From Halobellus limi (GTDB taxonomy: Archaea > Halobacteriota > Halobacteria > Halobacteriales > Haloferacaceae), in contig NZ_CP031311.1 of the NCBI RefSeq assembly GCF_004799685.1, positions 1,798,001 to 1,862,000 of the forward strand: a stretch of DNA of 64,000 bases. The letters are read 5' to 3'. The notes below the pieces were generated by a model. That model saw nothing but the letters and a program-made list of their open reading frames with translations. It did no database searches and was not told the origin of the DNA. The translations under genes were made by a program, and so were the position numbers. This document shows positions 49,182-57,412 of the stretch, in pieces; the first letter of the stretch is position 1, and the number at the start of each line of letters is the position of its first letter.

Positions 49182-50051
49182 ATGAGCCAGCAGGCGGCCG
49201 TCGAACTCCGACGAATCCTGGTCCCGGTCGACGGGAGCGAGGGTGCGGATGCGGCGCTCAATCACGCGATATCCCTCGCCGGAGCGGTGGGCGCCGAGAT
49301 CCGTCTCCTCTCGGTGGTCGATCCCTACGTACTCTCCACGGTGACAGAGCGCAAGGAAGTCGAAGAAGAACTCGAGGCGGTGGTCGAGGAGGCGGCGGCC
49401 CGCGTTCGGGACGCCGGCGTCGAAGCCAGTACGGCAGTCGAGACGGGCTTTCCGCACGAGGAGATCCTCGACGCCGTCGCAGACGACGACATCGACCTCG
49501 TGGCGATGGGAACGCACGGACGGCGCGGACTCCAGCGGTTCGTCCTGGGCAGCGTCGCCGAGAAGGTCGTCCGCCTCTCGCCGGTCCCCGTGCTCACCGT
49601 GCGGACCGGTGCAACCGGAAGACGCCCCTACGAGAACATCGTCGTGCCGACGGACGGCAGCGACGCGGCCCTGCCCGCAGAGCGCCTGGGCGTGAACCTG
49701 ACGGGTCAGTTCGACGCCGTCGCCCACGCGCTGTCCGTCGTCCCGAAGGGTCGCATCCGGTCGAGTGAGACGGTCGAAGCACAGGAGGAAGCGGCGCGGA
49801 AGGCGGTCGACCGGGTCGTCGCGCTGGGCGACGCCGCGGGCGTTCGCGTCGAGGAGGCGGTCGAACACGGCGTCCCGCACCGAGTCATCGTCGACTACTG
49901 CGAGAGTCTCGACGCCGACCTCGCGGTGCTCGGCACGCACGGCCGAACCGGCGTCGAGCGGTTCGTCCTGGGGAGCGTCGCCGAGAAGGTCCTCCGCCTC
50001 TCGGAGACGCCGGTGCTGGTCGTACCGTCGGGGTGGGAAGCCCGCGAGTGA
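49182..50051 (+). CDS. Tandem universal stress protein
   Basis: A 289-residue protein with two UspA domains (1-143 and 147-288). Each ends in the ATP-binding motif: MGTHGRRGLQRFVLGSVAEK in the first and LGTHGRTGVERFVLGSVAEK in the second (G-x2-G-x9-GS). The strands LVPVDGSE and VVPTDGSD open each domain. Usp proteins bind ATP or other nucleotides and respond to stress; the target is unknown. A T-run at 49149-49157 in GGATTTTTTTCGG gives a TATA-like element 25 bp before the ATG. Confidence 0.9.
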   Translation: MSQQAAVELRRILVPVDGSEGADAALNHAISLAGAVGAEIRLLSVVDPYVLSTVTERKEVEEELEAVVEEAAARVRDAGVEASTAVETGFPHEEILDAVADDDIDLVAMGTHGRRGLQRFVLGSVAEKVVRLSPVPVLTVRTGATGRRPYENIVVPTDGSDAALPAERLGVNLTGQFDAVAHALSVVPKGRIRSSETVEAQEEAARKAVDRVVALGDAAGVRVEEAVEHGVPHRVIVDYCESLDADLAVLGTHGRTGVERFVLGSVAEKVLRLSETPVLVVPSGWEARE

Positions 50052-50125
50052 GGTCGTGGCTTCGGCCTGCATCTCTGTGAGCCGGGAAACGTCACGCTTA
50101 CTCCGGTCACTCGCCACGCTCGGGT

Positions 50126-51118
50126 ATGGGAGTCCCCTGCGTCCGCGTCCCGACCAGCGAGGGCGAGGCGACCCGTACCGCGCTGGCGGATCGCGACCTC
50201 GTCGACCGCGAGCACGAGATCACGGTCGAGTCCGGCGACCTCTACATCCCCGTCGTCGACCCCGCGAGGGTCCCGGCGGGGTACGAGGTCGTCGACCGCG
50301 ACGTCCCCGCCCGCGAAACCCAGACGACGCCCGCGGATCTGCTGGGGTTCGAGCCCTCCTACGAGCGCCTCGGCGACGTCGTGATCCTCGACGAGGACGA
50401 CGCCGAGCGGGCGCGCCGGATCGCCGACGCCATCGTCGACTCCGACCTCCGCGCGCGGACGGTGGTGAACCGCGCCTCGAAGGTGAAGGGCGAACTCCGG
50501 GTTCGCGAGTGGGACGTCCTGGTCGGCGAGTCGACGGAGACGGTCCACCGCGAGTACGGCCACGAGTTCGCCCTCGACATCGCGGAGGTGTACTTCTCCC
50601 CGCGACTCGCGACCGAGCGCCACCGCGTTGTCTCGCAGGTCGCCGCCGACGAGCGCGCGATCGATATGTTCGCCGGCGTCGGGCCGTTCGCGGTCCCGAT
50701 GGCCGGCCGGGGCGCGGAGGTCGTCGGCTGCGACCTCAACCCGGTGGCCGTGGAGTACCTCCGGGAGAACGCCCGCCGGAACGGCGTCGAGGACCGCCTG
50801 ACTGCGGTCGAGGGCGACGTCCGAGACCTCACCGAGGAGTACGCTGGGTGGGCGGATCGACTGGTGATGAACCTCCCGCACAGCGCCGGCGACTTCCTCG
50901 AGACGGCCGTCGAACTGGCGGGAGAAGAATGCGTCCTCCACTATTACGACATCCAGCACGAGGACGACCCGTTCGGTCCGGGCGAGCGCGCCATCCGCGA
51001 GGCCGTCGCCGACGCCGACGATGACTACGCGGTGACCGTCGAAACCGAGCGCGTCGTGCGCTCGTACGCCCCACACGAGTACAACGTCTGCCTCGACGTC
51101 CGTCTGACCGAACACTGA
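50126..51118 (+). CDS. trm5: tRNA (guanine37-N1)-methyltransferase Trm5
   Basis: A 330-residue archaeal class I methyltransferase that makes m1G37 in tRNAs, preventing frameshifts. The N-terminal D1 and D2 domains (to about 165) precede the SAM fold: IDMFAGVGPFAVPMAG (motif I), VGCDLNPVAVEYLREN (motif II), EGDVRD, and the catalytic NLPHSAGDFLE (N-x-P motif). The C-terminal YDIQHEDDPF and RSYAPHEYNVCLDV are family signatures. A tRNA gene follows at 51174. The start lacks a good TATA box but fits the family. Confidence 0.9.
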   Translation: MGVPCVRVPTSEGEATRTALADRDLVDREHEITVESGDLYIPVVDPARVPAGYEVVDRDVPARETQTTPADLLGFEPSYERLGDVVILDEDDAERARRIADAIVDSDLRARTVVNRASKVKGELRVREWDVLVGESTETVHREYGHEFALDIAEVYFSPRLATERHRVVSQVAADERAIDMFAGVGPFAVPMAGRGAEVVGCDLNPVAVEYLRENARRNGVEDRLTAVEGDVRDLTEEYAGWADRLVMNLPHSAGDFLETAVELAGEECVLHYYDIQHEDDPFGPGERAIREAVADADDDYAVTVETERVVRSYAPHEYNVCLDVRLTEH

Positions 51119-51128
51119 TTCGGAAGCC

Positions 51129-51137
51129 TTATTTTAC
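51129..51137 (+). promoter_or_regulatory. TATA box of the tRNA-Thr gene
   Basis: TTATTTTAC lies 37-45 bp before the mature tRNA 5' end, leaving a short leader for RNase P to remove. It begins 11 bp after the trm5 stop. Confidence 0.5.
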
Positions 51138-51173
51138 TCATCGCAGTACGGACGAGTGCGTCTCGACGACCGC

Positions 51174-51246
51174 GCCGGGGTAGCTCAGCTGGCAGAGCGA
51201 TTCCTTCGTAAGGAATAGGTCGAGGGTTCAAATCCCTCCTCCGGCT
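51174..51246 (+). tRNA. tRNA-Thr (anticodon CGU)
   Basis: The 73-nt sequence folds as a full cloverleaf. The acceptor is GCCGGGG with CTCCGGC (one wobble pair), the D stem is GCTC/GAGC, and the anticodon stem ATTCC/GGAAT closes the 7-base loop TTCGTAA with anticodon CGT at positions 34-36. The variable loop is followed by the T stem GAGGG/CCCTC with loop TTCAAAT. The discriminator is T, as in archaeal tRNA-Thr. CCA is not encoded. It reads ACG codons. No intron is seen. Confidence 0.93.
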
Positions 51247-51281
51247 TTCTGCTGCGAACAATTGTGAGCAGCGGAAGCCAC

Positions 51282-51349
51282 GGAGGATTTGAACCAGGGA
51301 GGCGCCTCGCGCCGACCGTGGTTCACGATCCTCTCCTCCGGCTCTTCTG
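51282..51349. repeat. Degenerate copies of the tRNA-Thr 3' end (attachment-site scar?)
   Basis: At 51321-51349 a direct but imperfect copy of the tRNA tail and its flank appears (GTTCA..TCC.TCCTCCGGCTCTTCTGC..CGAAC, compared with 51226-51256). At 51282-51295 an inverted copy of the T arm is seen (GGAGGATTTGAACC). Together they pair into a long imperfect hairpin: GAGGAT with ATCCTC, GAACCA with TGGTTC, GGCGC with GCGCC. Such copies are typical where an element integrated at a tRNA 3' end and later decayed. Confidence 0.6.
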
Positions 51350-51390
51350 CCGAACGTAGCGAGGTTGGAGAACCTCGGCCAATCTCTAGG

Positions 51391-51561
51391 CTAGGCCCCC
51401 TTCAGCACCCGTGGGACGACCACCAGTTCGACGGCGGCGACGCCGAGCAGGAGCCACCGAGTCGTCCCCTCGAAGAACGTGAAGGCGACGAACGCGATGA
51501 CGAGAGCGCTCCCGACGCCCATCCCCTGGCGGATCTCCGAGCGTTCGAACGGGGAACTCAT
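51391..51561 (-). CDS. Small two-helix membrane protein
   Basis: A 56-residue protein. A polar N-terminus (SSPFERSEIRQG) leads into two hydrophobic helices (ALVIAFVAFTFFEG and WLLLGVAAVELVVVPRVL). No family name is known to me, though similar small proteins are common in haloarchaea. It is transcribed towards the tRNA remnant. The Met at 51561 is the only sensible start. Confidence 0.55.
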   Translation of the reverse strand: MSSPFERSEIRQGMGVGSALVIAFVAFTFFEGTTRWLLLGVAAVELVVVPRVLKGA

Positions 51562-51649
51562 AGCGGAAGAGGGAGCCGAGAGCGGAAAGTCGTTGCGCCG
51601 GTATCGAAGGGTGGCGCACGGGATCCGGCCCGCGCTGTCGCCTCGATCG

Positions 51650-54181
51650 CTACGCGGCGTCCGAGTTCGTTCGAACCGTCGGCGTCTCGTCGAGCGGCTC
51701 CTCGATCGCGAACACGCCGACCGTCCCGACGGCCGCCGTCGATCTGGAATCCACCCGCTCGTCGCCGTCGACGGAATCGGCCCGATCGACGTCCGCCACC
51801 AGGTTCTCCGGGTCGGTCCCCGCCGGGAGATCGACGAGGAGGGGGTCAGCCTCGAAATTGAGGACGACGAGCACACGTTCGGGATCGGCGCCGTCGACGT
51901 CGCTCGCGTCCCGGACGAAGAGCGTCGCGGCCGCGTCGGACGGCCGGTCGAGCGGTTCGAGCGCGGCGTCGGCGTGCAGCGCGTCGAGGTCGTGATACCG
52001 ATCGATCAGCCCCCGATAGAACGTCAGGTGGTCCCCGTCGTATCGCTCCCAGTTCATCAACGCCCGCTGCCGGCCGCCGGGGCGGACGTCGGCGTCCGGG
52101 TCGATTTCGCCGTTCGACCGCACTCCGCGGTCGTCGGCATCGTCGGCGTCGTGGACGCGTCCCGCCCCGTAGCGGCTGATCTCCCGCTCCGCGCCGTAGT
52201 AGACGGTCGGGACCCCGGGCAGCGTCACCGCGGCGGCGAAGCAGGCCCGCTGGAGCGCGGCGGCCCGCTCCCACTCGGCGTCCGTGAGGTCGTCGCAGTC
52301 GGGGTCCAGCGGATCGACCGCGGCGGCGTTGAGCAGGCGGTGTTCGTCGTGGTTCTCGACGCTGTTGAGCAGCAGGGAATAGTCGGGGTGGCCCTGCTCT
52401 CGGCGTTCGAGGACCGCCTCGACGAGGTCTTGCGGGTGTGGGTGGTCCCCGGATTCGAGGTGCGATCTGCGGGCGGCCGCGAACGCGGGCTCCTTCCCGT
52501 CGGTGGTTTCGGAACGCCGGGCAGTCGAGTCAGACGGAGATCCGCCGGGACGACGCGCGAGCCACCGAACGAGGTCTCGTGCGGCGTCCGTGAACCCGGT
52601 CGTGTCGACGTGCACGTCGAACTCCGACGCCGAGAAGGACGGGTCGTTCGGGATCGCCTCGTCGAGCAGGACGAACTCGCCGTCGTTCGCCTTGACCAGT
52701 TCTCTAAGCTCCTTCCAGAACCCGTGCTGGACGCCGAAGGCGATGTCGCACCGGAACCCGTCGACGCCGACCTCGCGGGACCAAAAGTCCGCGACGGCGA
52801 GCACGTACTCCCGGGCGGCGACGTTGTCGTAGTTCCAGTTCGGCATCCACCGACTGCCGGCGAACCCGGTCGAACGCGGGGCCGCTTCGAGGATCGTCCC
52901 GTCGGAGGCCAACCGAGGAACGTCCGCGCGGTCCCACCAGTCGAACGTGCGGGCGTCTCGATCCCACCGGAGGATCCGGAACCCGTCGATATCGCCGTCG
53001 TTCGGAACCGACCCGGTCGACCACGCGATCGACGAGGTGAACTCGTCGATGCCCAGCCCCGCGTGGCTGACCACCAGATCGAAGACGACTCTGATCCCCC
53101 GGTCGTGACAGGCGTCGACGAACTCGCCGTAGGCGTCGAGTGGATCCGCTTCCGGCGGCGCGAGGTCGGGCGCGATTCCGAAGTAATCGAGCGTTCCGTA
53201 CCCGTGCGGGCCGCCGGGCGGGTACTCCCGCGTCGGACTCACGGCGGGGACGACCGGCGTGAGCCAGACGACGTCGACGCCGAGTTCCGCGAGGTACTCG
53301 ACGCCCCGGGCTCCGGTCGACTCGTCGCCCCTCACGAGCGTCTCGAACGTGGTCTCTGCGCGCTCTCCGGCCCACGACCGCGGGAAGATCTGGTACAGGA
53401 CCGCGTCCCGGAGCCACTCCGGAGGCCGGTTCGGACGGTCGATCGCCCCGTCGGGCGACAGTTCGATCACGTCCTGCACGCTCGCGGTGTGACCGTCGTA
53501 GGCCGCCGCGTGGACTCGACCCCGCTCGCCGTCGAGCGCCTCGATCGGGACCGTCGCAGAGCGGCCGTCCGCCGCCGTTTCGATCGCGTCGGTCGCGAGC
53601 GGATCGCGGTCGTCCGCCAGGAAGACGACCACCGGCGCTCCGATCGCGGCGTCGCTCCCCGGGGCGAGCGCGGCGTTCGATTCGACGTGAAACCCTCCGG
53701 TCGACGGATCGAATCTCCCGTCGAGTTCCAGCCGCGGCCGCGACTCGGTCGTCTCGCGTTCGGGAAAGGCGAAGACGGTCAGCTCGTGGACGCCGTCCGG
53801 CGCGTCGAGGGCGAGGACGTACTCGCCGGGGGCGTCGGCCTCGAACTCGGCGACGTGATCGAGCCCGTGGTCGTACCTGGGGAGCGCCGTCGTCGACGTG
53901 GCGAAAGAGAGCACGTCGCCGTCGCTTTCGGCGGGGACGGAAACGACGTCCCACTCGAAGTCGTTTCGGGCGTAGGGTCCGGGGGTCGCCCGCAGTTCCG
54001 GGACGCGCGGTGCGAGACCGTCCCGGTCGTCCGGTCCGACCGCGACGTCGACGCCCGTCCCGGTGGTGTCGGCCCCGAGGACGAACACCGGGTCCCGAAT
54101 CGGTTCACCGACGTGGACGAACCGCGGCGGGCCGGGATGGTGGGAATCGACGGGGGTCCGCGGGTGGAAGTCGTGGGTCAT
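51650..54181 (-). CDS. GH13 alpha-amylase family glycoside hydrolase
   Basis: An 843-residue protein without a signal peptide, so probably cytoplasmic. Residues 1-225 form N-terminal beta domains like those of neopullulanases and maltogenic amylases. The catalytic barrel starts near AVLYQIFPRSW. Conserved regions are VVFDLVVSHAG (region I), GFRCDIAF with the nucleophile Asp (II), FVLLDEAIP with the acid/base Glu (III), and SVENHDEHRL with the third Asp (IV). A charged insertion (about 480-530) and a C-terminal beta domain follow. It should hydrolyse or rearrange alpha-glucans. The Met before THDFHPRTPV is chosen over a Met ten codons earlier. Confidence 0.87.
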   Translation of the reverse strand: MTHDFHPRTPVDSHHPGPPRFVHVGEPIRDPVFVLGADTTGTGVDVAVGPDDRDGLAPRVPELRATPGPYARNDFEWDVVSVPAESDGDVLSFATSTTALPRYDHGLDHVAEFEADAPGEYVLALDAPDGVHELTVFAFPERETTESRPRLELDGRFDPSTGGFHVESNAALAPGSDAAIGAPVVVFLADDRDPLATDAIETAADGRSATVPIEALDGERGRVHAAAYDGHTASVQDVIELSPDGAIDRPNRPPEWLRDAVLYQIFPRSWAGERAETTFETLVRGDESTGARGVEYLAELGVDVVWLTPVVPAVSPTREYPPGGPHGYGTLDYFGIAPDLAPPEADPLDAYGEFVDACHDRGIRVVFDLVVSHAGLGIDEFTSSIAWSTGSVPNDGDIDGFRILRWDRDARTFDWWDRADVPRLASDGTILEAAPRSTGFAGSRWMPNWNYDNVAAREYVLAVADFWSREVGVDGFRCDIAFGVQHGFWKELRELVKANDGEFVLLDEAIPNDPSFSASEFDVHVDTTGFTDAARDLVRWLARRPGGSPSDSTARRSETTDGKEPAFAAARRSHLESGDHPHPQDLVEAVLERREQGHPDYSLLLNSVENHDEHRLLNAAAVDPLDPDCDDLTDAEWERAAALQRACFAAAVTLPGVPTVYYGAEREISRYGAGRVHDADDADDRGVRSNGEIDPDADVRPGGRQRALMNWERYDGDHLTFYRGLIDRYHDLDALHADAALEPLDRPSDAAATLFVRDASDVDGADPERVLVVLNFEADPLLVDLPAGTDPENLVADVDRADSVDGDERVDSRSTAAVGTVGVFAIEEPLDETPTVRTNSDAA

Positions 54182-54354
54182 CGGTCTGGAATCCGCCTTG
54201 AAGCGTCGCAAGCGGTGGAACCCGTTTTAAATCGTCGCGAACGGGGAAATCCGCCGACGCACGGGATCTCCGTTGCGACCGTTACTGCCGGCATCGTTCT
54301 AAGGATTGGGGCGCAGACGGTTCGGGCGGGAGCGCCCCGCGGTCCAGTCCGCGT

Positions 54355-54364
54355 CCTTTATCTC
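54355..54364 (+). promoter_or_regulatory. TATA box of the UbiA gene
   Basis: CCTTTATCTC lies 24-33 bp upstream of the ATG at 54388, in the 206-bp divergent gap from the GH13 gene. Confidence 0.55.
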
Positions 54365-54387
54365 GAAGCCGCGGTCACCGGATAGGT

Positions 54388-55257
54388 ATGGCATCGTCCG
54401 GTCCGGACCGAGCGACCGTTCGCGGGTTGCTCGAACTGACGCGTCCCGGGAACGCGGTCGCCGCGGGCGTGCTCACGTTCACCGGCGCGTTCGTCGCCGC
54501 CGGGATCGGGTTGGGTCCGATCGCCGTCGTCGCTGCCGTGGCGGCGACGGTCTTCGCGACGGCCGCGGGCAACGCGGTCAACGACTACTTCGACCGCGAC
54601 ATCGACCGGATCAACCGCCCCGACAGGCCGATCCCCCGCGGGGCGGTCTCCGCACGCGGGGCGCTCGCGTTCAGCGTCGCGCTCTTTCTCGGTGCCGTCG
54701 CCGCCGCGCTGGCGCTCCCGATGCTCGCCGTCGCCATCGCCGTGGTGAACCTCCTCGCGCTCGTGGCCTACACGGAGGTCTTCAAAGGGCTACCCGGCGT
54801 CGGAAACGCGGTGGTCTCGTATCTGACCGGATCGACGTTCCTCTTCGGCGCCGCCGCGGTCGGACGACTCGCGGATCCCGCCGTCCTGGTGCTGTTCGCG
54901 CTCGCCGCGCTGGCGACGCTGACGCGCGAGATCGTCAAGGACGTCGAAGACGTCTCCGGCGACCGCGAGGAAGGGCTCAGGACGCTGCCGATCGTCGTCG
55001 GCGAGCGGGCGGCGCTCCGGGTCGGTGCCGTCGTGATGGGCGTCGCCGTGCTCGCGAGCGCCGTCCCGTTTCTGATGGACACCTTCGGGATCGTCTATCT
55101 GCTGCTCGTGCTCCCGGCGGACGGCGTGATGCTCGCCGCGGTCCGGGCGTCGTTCTCGGCGCCGTCGATCGCCCAGCGACGACTGAAACGGGGGATGTTC
55201 CTGGCCGCGGCCGCGTTCGTGGCCGGGCGTGCCGTCGAGATCGTTGGAGCCGTGTGA
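54388..55257 (+). CDS. UbiA-type prenyltransferase (digeranylgeranylglyceryl phosphate synthase)
   Basis: A 289-residue membrane prenyltransferase with eight to nine helices. The two Asp-rich motifs are NDYFDRDIDRINRPDRPIP and KDVEDVSGDREEG. The family adds the second geranylgeranyl chain to geranylgeranylglyceryl phosphate, giving the archaeol lipid core. A different UbiA role (for example in quinone synthesis) cannot be excluded, but the length and motif spacing fit DGGGP synthase. The stop codon lies inside a 21-bp tandem repeat. Confidence 0.85.
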   Translation: MASSGPDRATVRGLLELTRPGNAVAAGVLTFTGAFVAAGIGLGPIAVVAAVAATVFATAAGNAVNDYFDRDIDRINRPDRPIPRGAVSARGALAFSVALFLGAVAAALALPMLAVAIAVVNLLALVAYTEVFKGLPGVGNAVVSYLTGSTFLFGAAAVGRLADPAVLVLFALAALATLTREIVKDVEDVSGDREEGLRTLPIVVGERAALRVGAVVMGVAVLASAVPFLMDTFGIVYLLLVLPADGVMLAAVRASFSAPSIAQRRLKRGMFLAAAAFVAGRAVEIVGAV

Positions 55258-55304
55258 GAATCCGTTGGAACCTGTGAGTACCCGTTGGAACCGTGTGAGT
55301 ATCG
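55243..55304. repeat. 21-bp tandem repeat across the UbiA stop codon
   Basis: Three imperfect units start at 55243, 55264 and 55284 (GTTGGAGCCGTGTGAGAATCC and relatives). The first includes the last codons and TGA of the prenyltransferase gene; the others lie in the gap. Confidence 0.75.
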
Positions 55305-55457
55305 ACGCTGAGTGCGTCGACGGACGGGCGTCTCACGGCCCGATTTGGGAGATAAACCGTCCGGCGGCACCGTGGCACCGGTGTCGGAAATTCTCACCGC
55401 GGAACCCGTCACAATCAAAAAGAATATTATGTGCACCCAGTATGGTATACTCGTCAA

Positions 55458-55538
55458 ATGACTCCCGGCGAGTCGATCCACCGAACGACCACTGTCGCTC
55501 CTGCAGCCGGCTCGACGCCGAGGAATCCGGATGTATGA
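55458..55538 (+). CDS. Possible upstream mini-ORF before the RecA-fold gene
   Basis: An ATG at 55458 lies about 28 bp after an AT-rich TATA candidate (AGAATATTAT, 55421-55430) and opens 26 codons ending in TGA at 55536-55538. The RecA-fold gene starts at 55531, overlapping it by eight bases. A leaderless mini-ORF coupled to the main gene is one reading. Another is a different small frame starting at 55442 with CRSCSRLDAEESGC. Neither is proven. Confidence 0.25.
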   Translation: MTPGESIHRTTTVAPAAGSTPRNPDV

Positions 55539-56142
55539 CCTCGGCCCGGACCTCGACAGAGAGGTCCCTCCGGGGACGAACATCCTGGTGAGCGGGCCAC
55601 CGCTGTCGGGGAAACGGTCCCTCTGTTTGGACGTCCTGGCTTCGGGAACCGACCAAGGCGAGGGCGCGATCATCGTCACCACGAAGGACGGAGCCGACCG
55701 CGTGTTGAACGACTTCGCGAAGCGGACCGCGTACGAGGACCGCCCGGTGGCCGTCGTCGACTGCGTCACGCGCCAGCAGGGCGTCGGCGACGTCCGCGAC
55801 GACGACCGGATCAAATACACCTCTTCGCCGGTGGACATGACGGGGATCGGGATCAAGCTCTCGGAGTTCCTGCAGGCCTTCTATCAGGACCGCGGCATCG
55901 AGCGGAACCGCGTGATGTTGCACTCGCTGTCGACGCTTCTGATGTACGCGGACCTGCAGACGGTGTTCCGCTTCCTCCACGTGTTCACCGGCCGAGTCCA
56001 GAGCGTCGACGGGCTCGGCGTGTTCGCCATCGACGCGAGCGCCCACGACGACCAGACGATGAACACGCTGAAACAGCTGTTCGACGGGATCGTCACGACC
56101 TACGAGGACCGCGAGCCCTCGGTTCGGCTCGCGGGCGACTGA
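55531..56142 (+). CDS. RecA-superfamily (KaiC-like) ATPase
   Basis: A 203-residue P-loop protein. Walker A is VSGPPLSGKRSL near residue 24 and the Walker B-like strand is GLGVFAIDASAHDD. The fold resembles the haloarchaeal RecA/KaiC-like group that often accompanies signal-transduction proteins. It is shorter than full KaiC and lacks a second ATPase domain. VVDCVTRQQ and MLHSLSTLLMYAD are family-like segments. Its role is unknown; it may be a signalling ATPase. The Met at 55531 is followed directly by the conserved DLGPDL. Confidence 0.7.
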   Translation: MYDLGPDLDREVPPGTNILVSGPPLSGKRSLCLDVLASGTDQGEGAIIVTTKDGADRVLNDFAKRTAYEDRPVAVVDCVTRQQGVGDVRDDDRIKYTSSPVDMTGIGIKLSEFLQAFYQDRGIERNRVMLHSLSTLLMYADLQTVFRFLHVFTGRVQSVDGLGVFAIDASAHDDQTMNTLKQLFDGIVTTYEDREPSVRLAGD

Positions 56143-56230
56143 CGGTTCCGAAGCCGCGGTCGCGCGTTCGGAACCGCCGGGGACCGGAAGGACCAGAAAC
56201 TATTTTTGGCGTAGTTCCATCGGGATCGGT

Positions 56231-56446
56231 ATGTCATTCACTGTACTGCTTCAAGGTGCTGCCGGCGCGGTCGGCGTGGTGATCGGACTCCTCTTTCTGC
56301 TCGTCGGGATCGCGATGATCGTGTGGACGTACACCGACGCGAAGAAGAACAGCACGCACCCGGCGTTCCTCTGGGCGATCGTCGTCTTTCTGGCCCCGAT
56401 TCTGGGACTCGTCCTGTACGTGCTGCTCGGTCGAAACGCCCGGTAA
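56231..56446 (+). CDS. PLDc_N domain small membrane protein
   Basis: A 71-residue protein with two helices (GVVIGLLFLLVGIAMIVWTY and PAFLWAIVVFLAPILGLVLYVLLG) and the short cytosolic link TDAKKN. It fits the phospholipase D N-terminal membrane domain found alone in archaea. The pattern W-T/D-A-...-P-...-G-L-x-LY is conserved. A TATA-like CTATTTTTGG (56199-56208) lies 23-32 bp before the ATG. The function is not known. Confidence 0.75.
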   Translation: MSFTVLLQGAAGAVGVVIGLLFLLVGIAMIVWTYTDAKKNSTHPAFLWAIVVFLAPILGLVLYVLLGRNAR

Positions 56447-56581
56447 CGCCGATCGACGCGCACGGAAGCGGTGATCCGTTCCCTGAGGTGATCGGCCGAA
56501 GAAGCGTCTGCGCCCCCGAGACGTACGTCCGGTCCGCACTGCCGCAGCAGTATTTTACGTCCCCCGAACGTCCGTTCACGT

Positions 56582-57010
56582 ATGGTCATCACCGAAGACG
56601 ACGAACTCCGAGCGGTACTGGACGCCGAGACCGTCGCGGTGGTCGGCTGTTCGACCACGGCCGGGAAGGCCGCCCACGACATCCCCGCGTACCTCCAGCG
56701 CAACGGGTACCGGATCGTCCCGGTGAACCCCTTCGCCGACGAGATCCTCGGCGAGACCGCCTACGACTCGCTCGCGGACGTCCCCGAGAAGGTCGAGATC
56801 GACGTCGTCGACGTGTTCAGGCCGAGCGAGGAGGCCGGCGGGATCGTCGACGAAGCGATCGAGCGACACGAGTCCGTCGGCGACGTCGATTCGGTGTGGC
56901 TCCAGCTCGGCATCACCGACGACGAGGCCGGCGAGCGGGCGTCGGCGGCCGGCCTCGGTTTCGTCCAGGACAAGTGTATGAAAGTCGAGCACGCGCGTCT
57001 CGCAGAGTAG
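56582..57010 (+). CDS. CoA-binding domain protein (YccU-like)
   Basis: A 142-residue Rossmann-fold protein. VAVVGCSTTAGKAAHDIPAYL is the nucleotide/CoA-binding loop, VPVNPFADEILGETAYDSL the second strand pair, and VVDVFRPSEEAGGIVDEAI the third. The C-terminal QDKCMKVEHARL carries the conserved Cys-Met-Lys. The family binds CoA in crystal structures but its role is unknown. A TATA-like TATTTTACG (56550-56558) is 24-32 bp before the ATG. Confidence 0.88.
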   Translation: MVITEDDELRAVLDAETVAVVGCSTTAGKAAHDIPAYLQRNGYRIVPVNPFADEILGETAYDSLADVPEKVEIDVVDVFRPSEEAGGIVDEAIERHESVGDVDSVWLQLGITDDEAGERASAAGLGFVQDKCMKVEHARLAE

Positions 57011-57070
57011 CCGACCGCGCGTCCGGGCGAGTCGGTCCCGGGACGCGCTCGCCGTGTGTCCCCGAAACGA

Positions 57071-57412
57071 CTACTCGCCGGCGTCGGTCTTCGTCGAGGA
57101 CGGATCGACCGACGCCTCGTCCGCGGCCGTGTCCCCGTCGGCGCCGGGCCCCTCGCCCGAGGCCTCGGCCTCGAAGATGTGGGCGTCCGCGGAGACGCTC
57201 TCGACGTCGATGCCCTCCTCCTCGGCGAGCGCCTCGAGGAGCGCGCGCATCTCCGCGCTCTCGCGTTCGAGGCGGTCGACGCGCTCTTTGGTCTCCTGGG
57301 TGGTCTCCCGCATCTCGATGACCTGATCGCGCAGGTCGTTGAGCCGCGTGTAGACGTCCTCGGCCATATCTGTCACTTTCTGGAGCTTCTTCGCCGTTCC
57401 TCCGAGTCCCAT
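57071..57412 (-). CDS. Coiled-coil haloarchaeal protein (DUF5798-like)
   Basis: A 113-residue protein. Its N-terminal GGTAKKLQKVTDMAEDVYTR and a long heptad stretch (LRDQVIEMRETTQETKERV, LERESAEMRALLEALAEEE) predict a coiled coil from residues 10-75. An acidic disordered tail follows. I recall this arrangement from a haloarchaeal family, DUF5798; the number is from memory. A hairpin ends at the start codon. It lies between the ABC permease and the CoA-binding gene and probably has its own promoter. Confidence 0.65.
   Translation of the reverse strand: MGLGGTAKKLQKVTDMAEDVYTRLNDLRDQVIEMRETTQETKERVDRLERESAEMRALLEALAEEEGIDVESVSADAHIFEAEASGEGPGADGDTAADEASVDPSSTKTDAGE

Noticed and set aside
44697..50117. 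A minus-strand open frame of about 1800 codons
   Set aside because: It is antisense to well-supported genes (DsbD/SafE-like, copper ATPase, Usp). Its sequence is Arg/Asp/Gly-rich without domains. High G+C makes long antisense frames common here.
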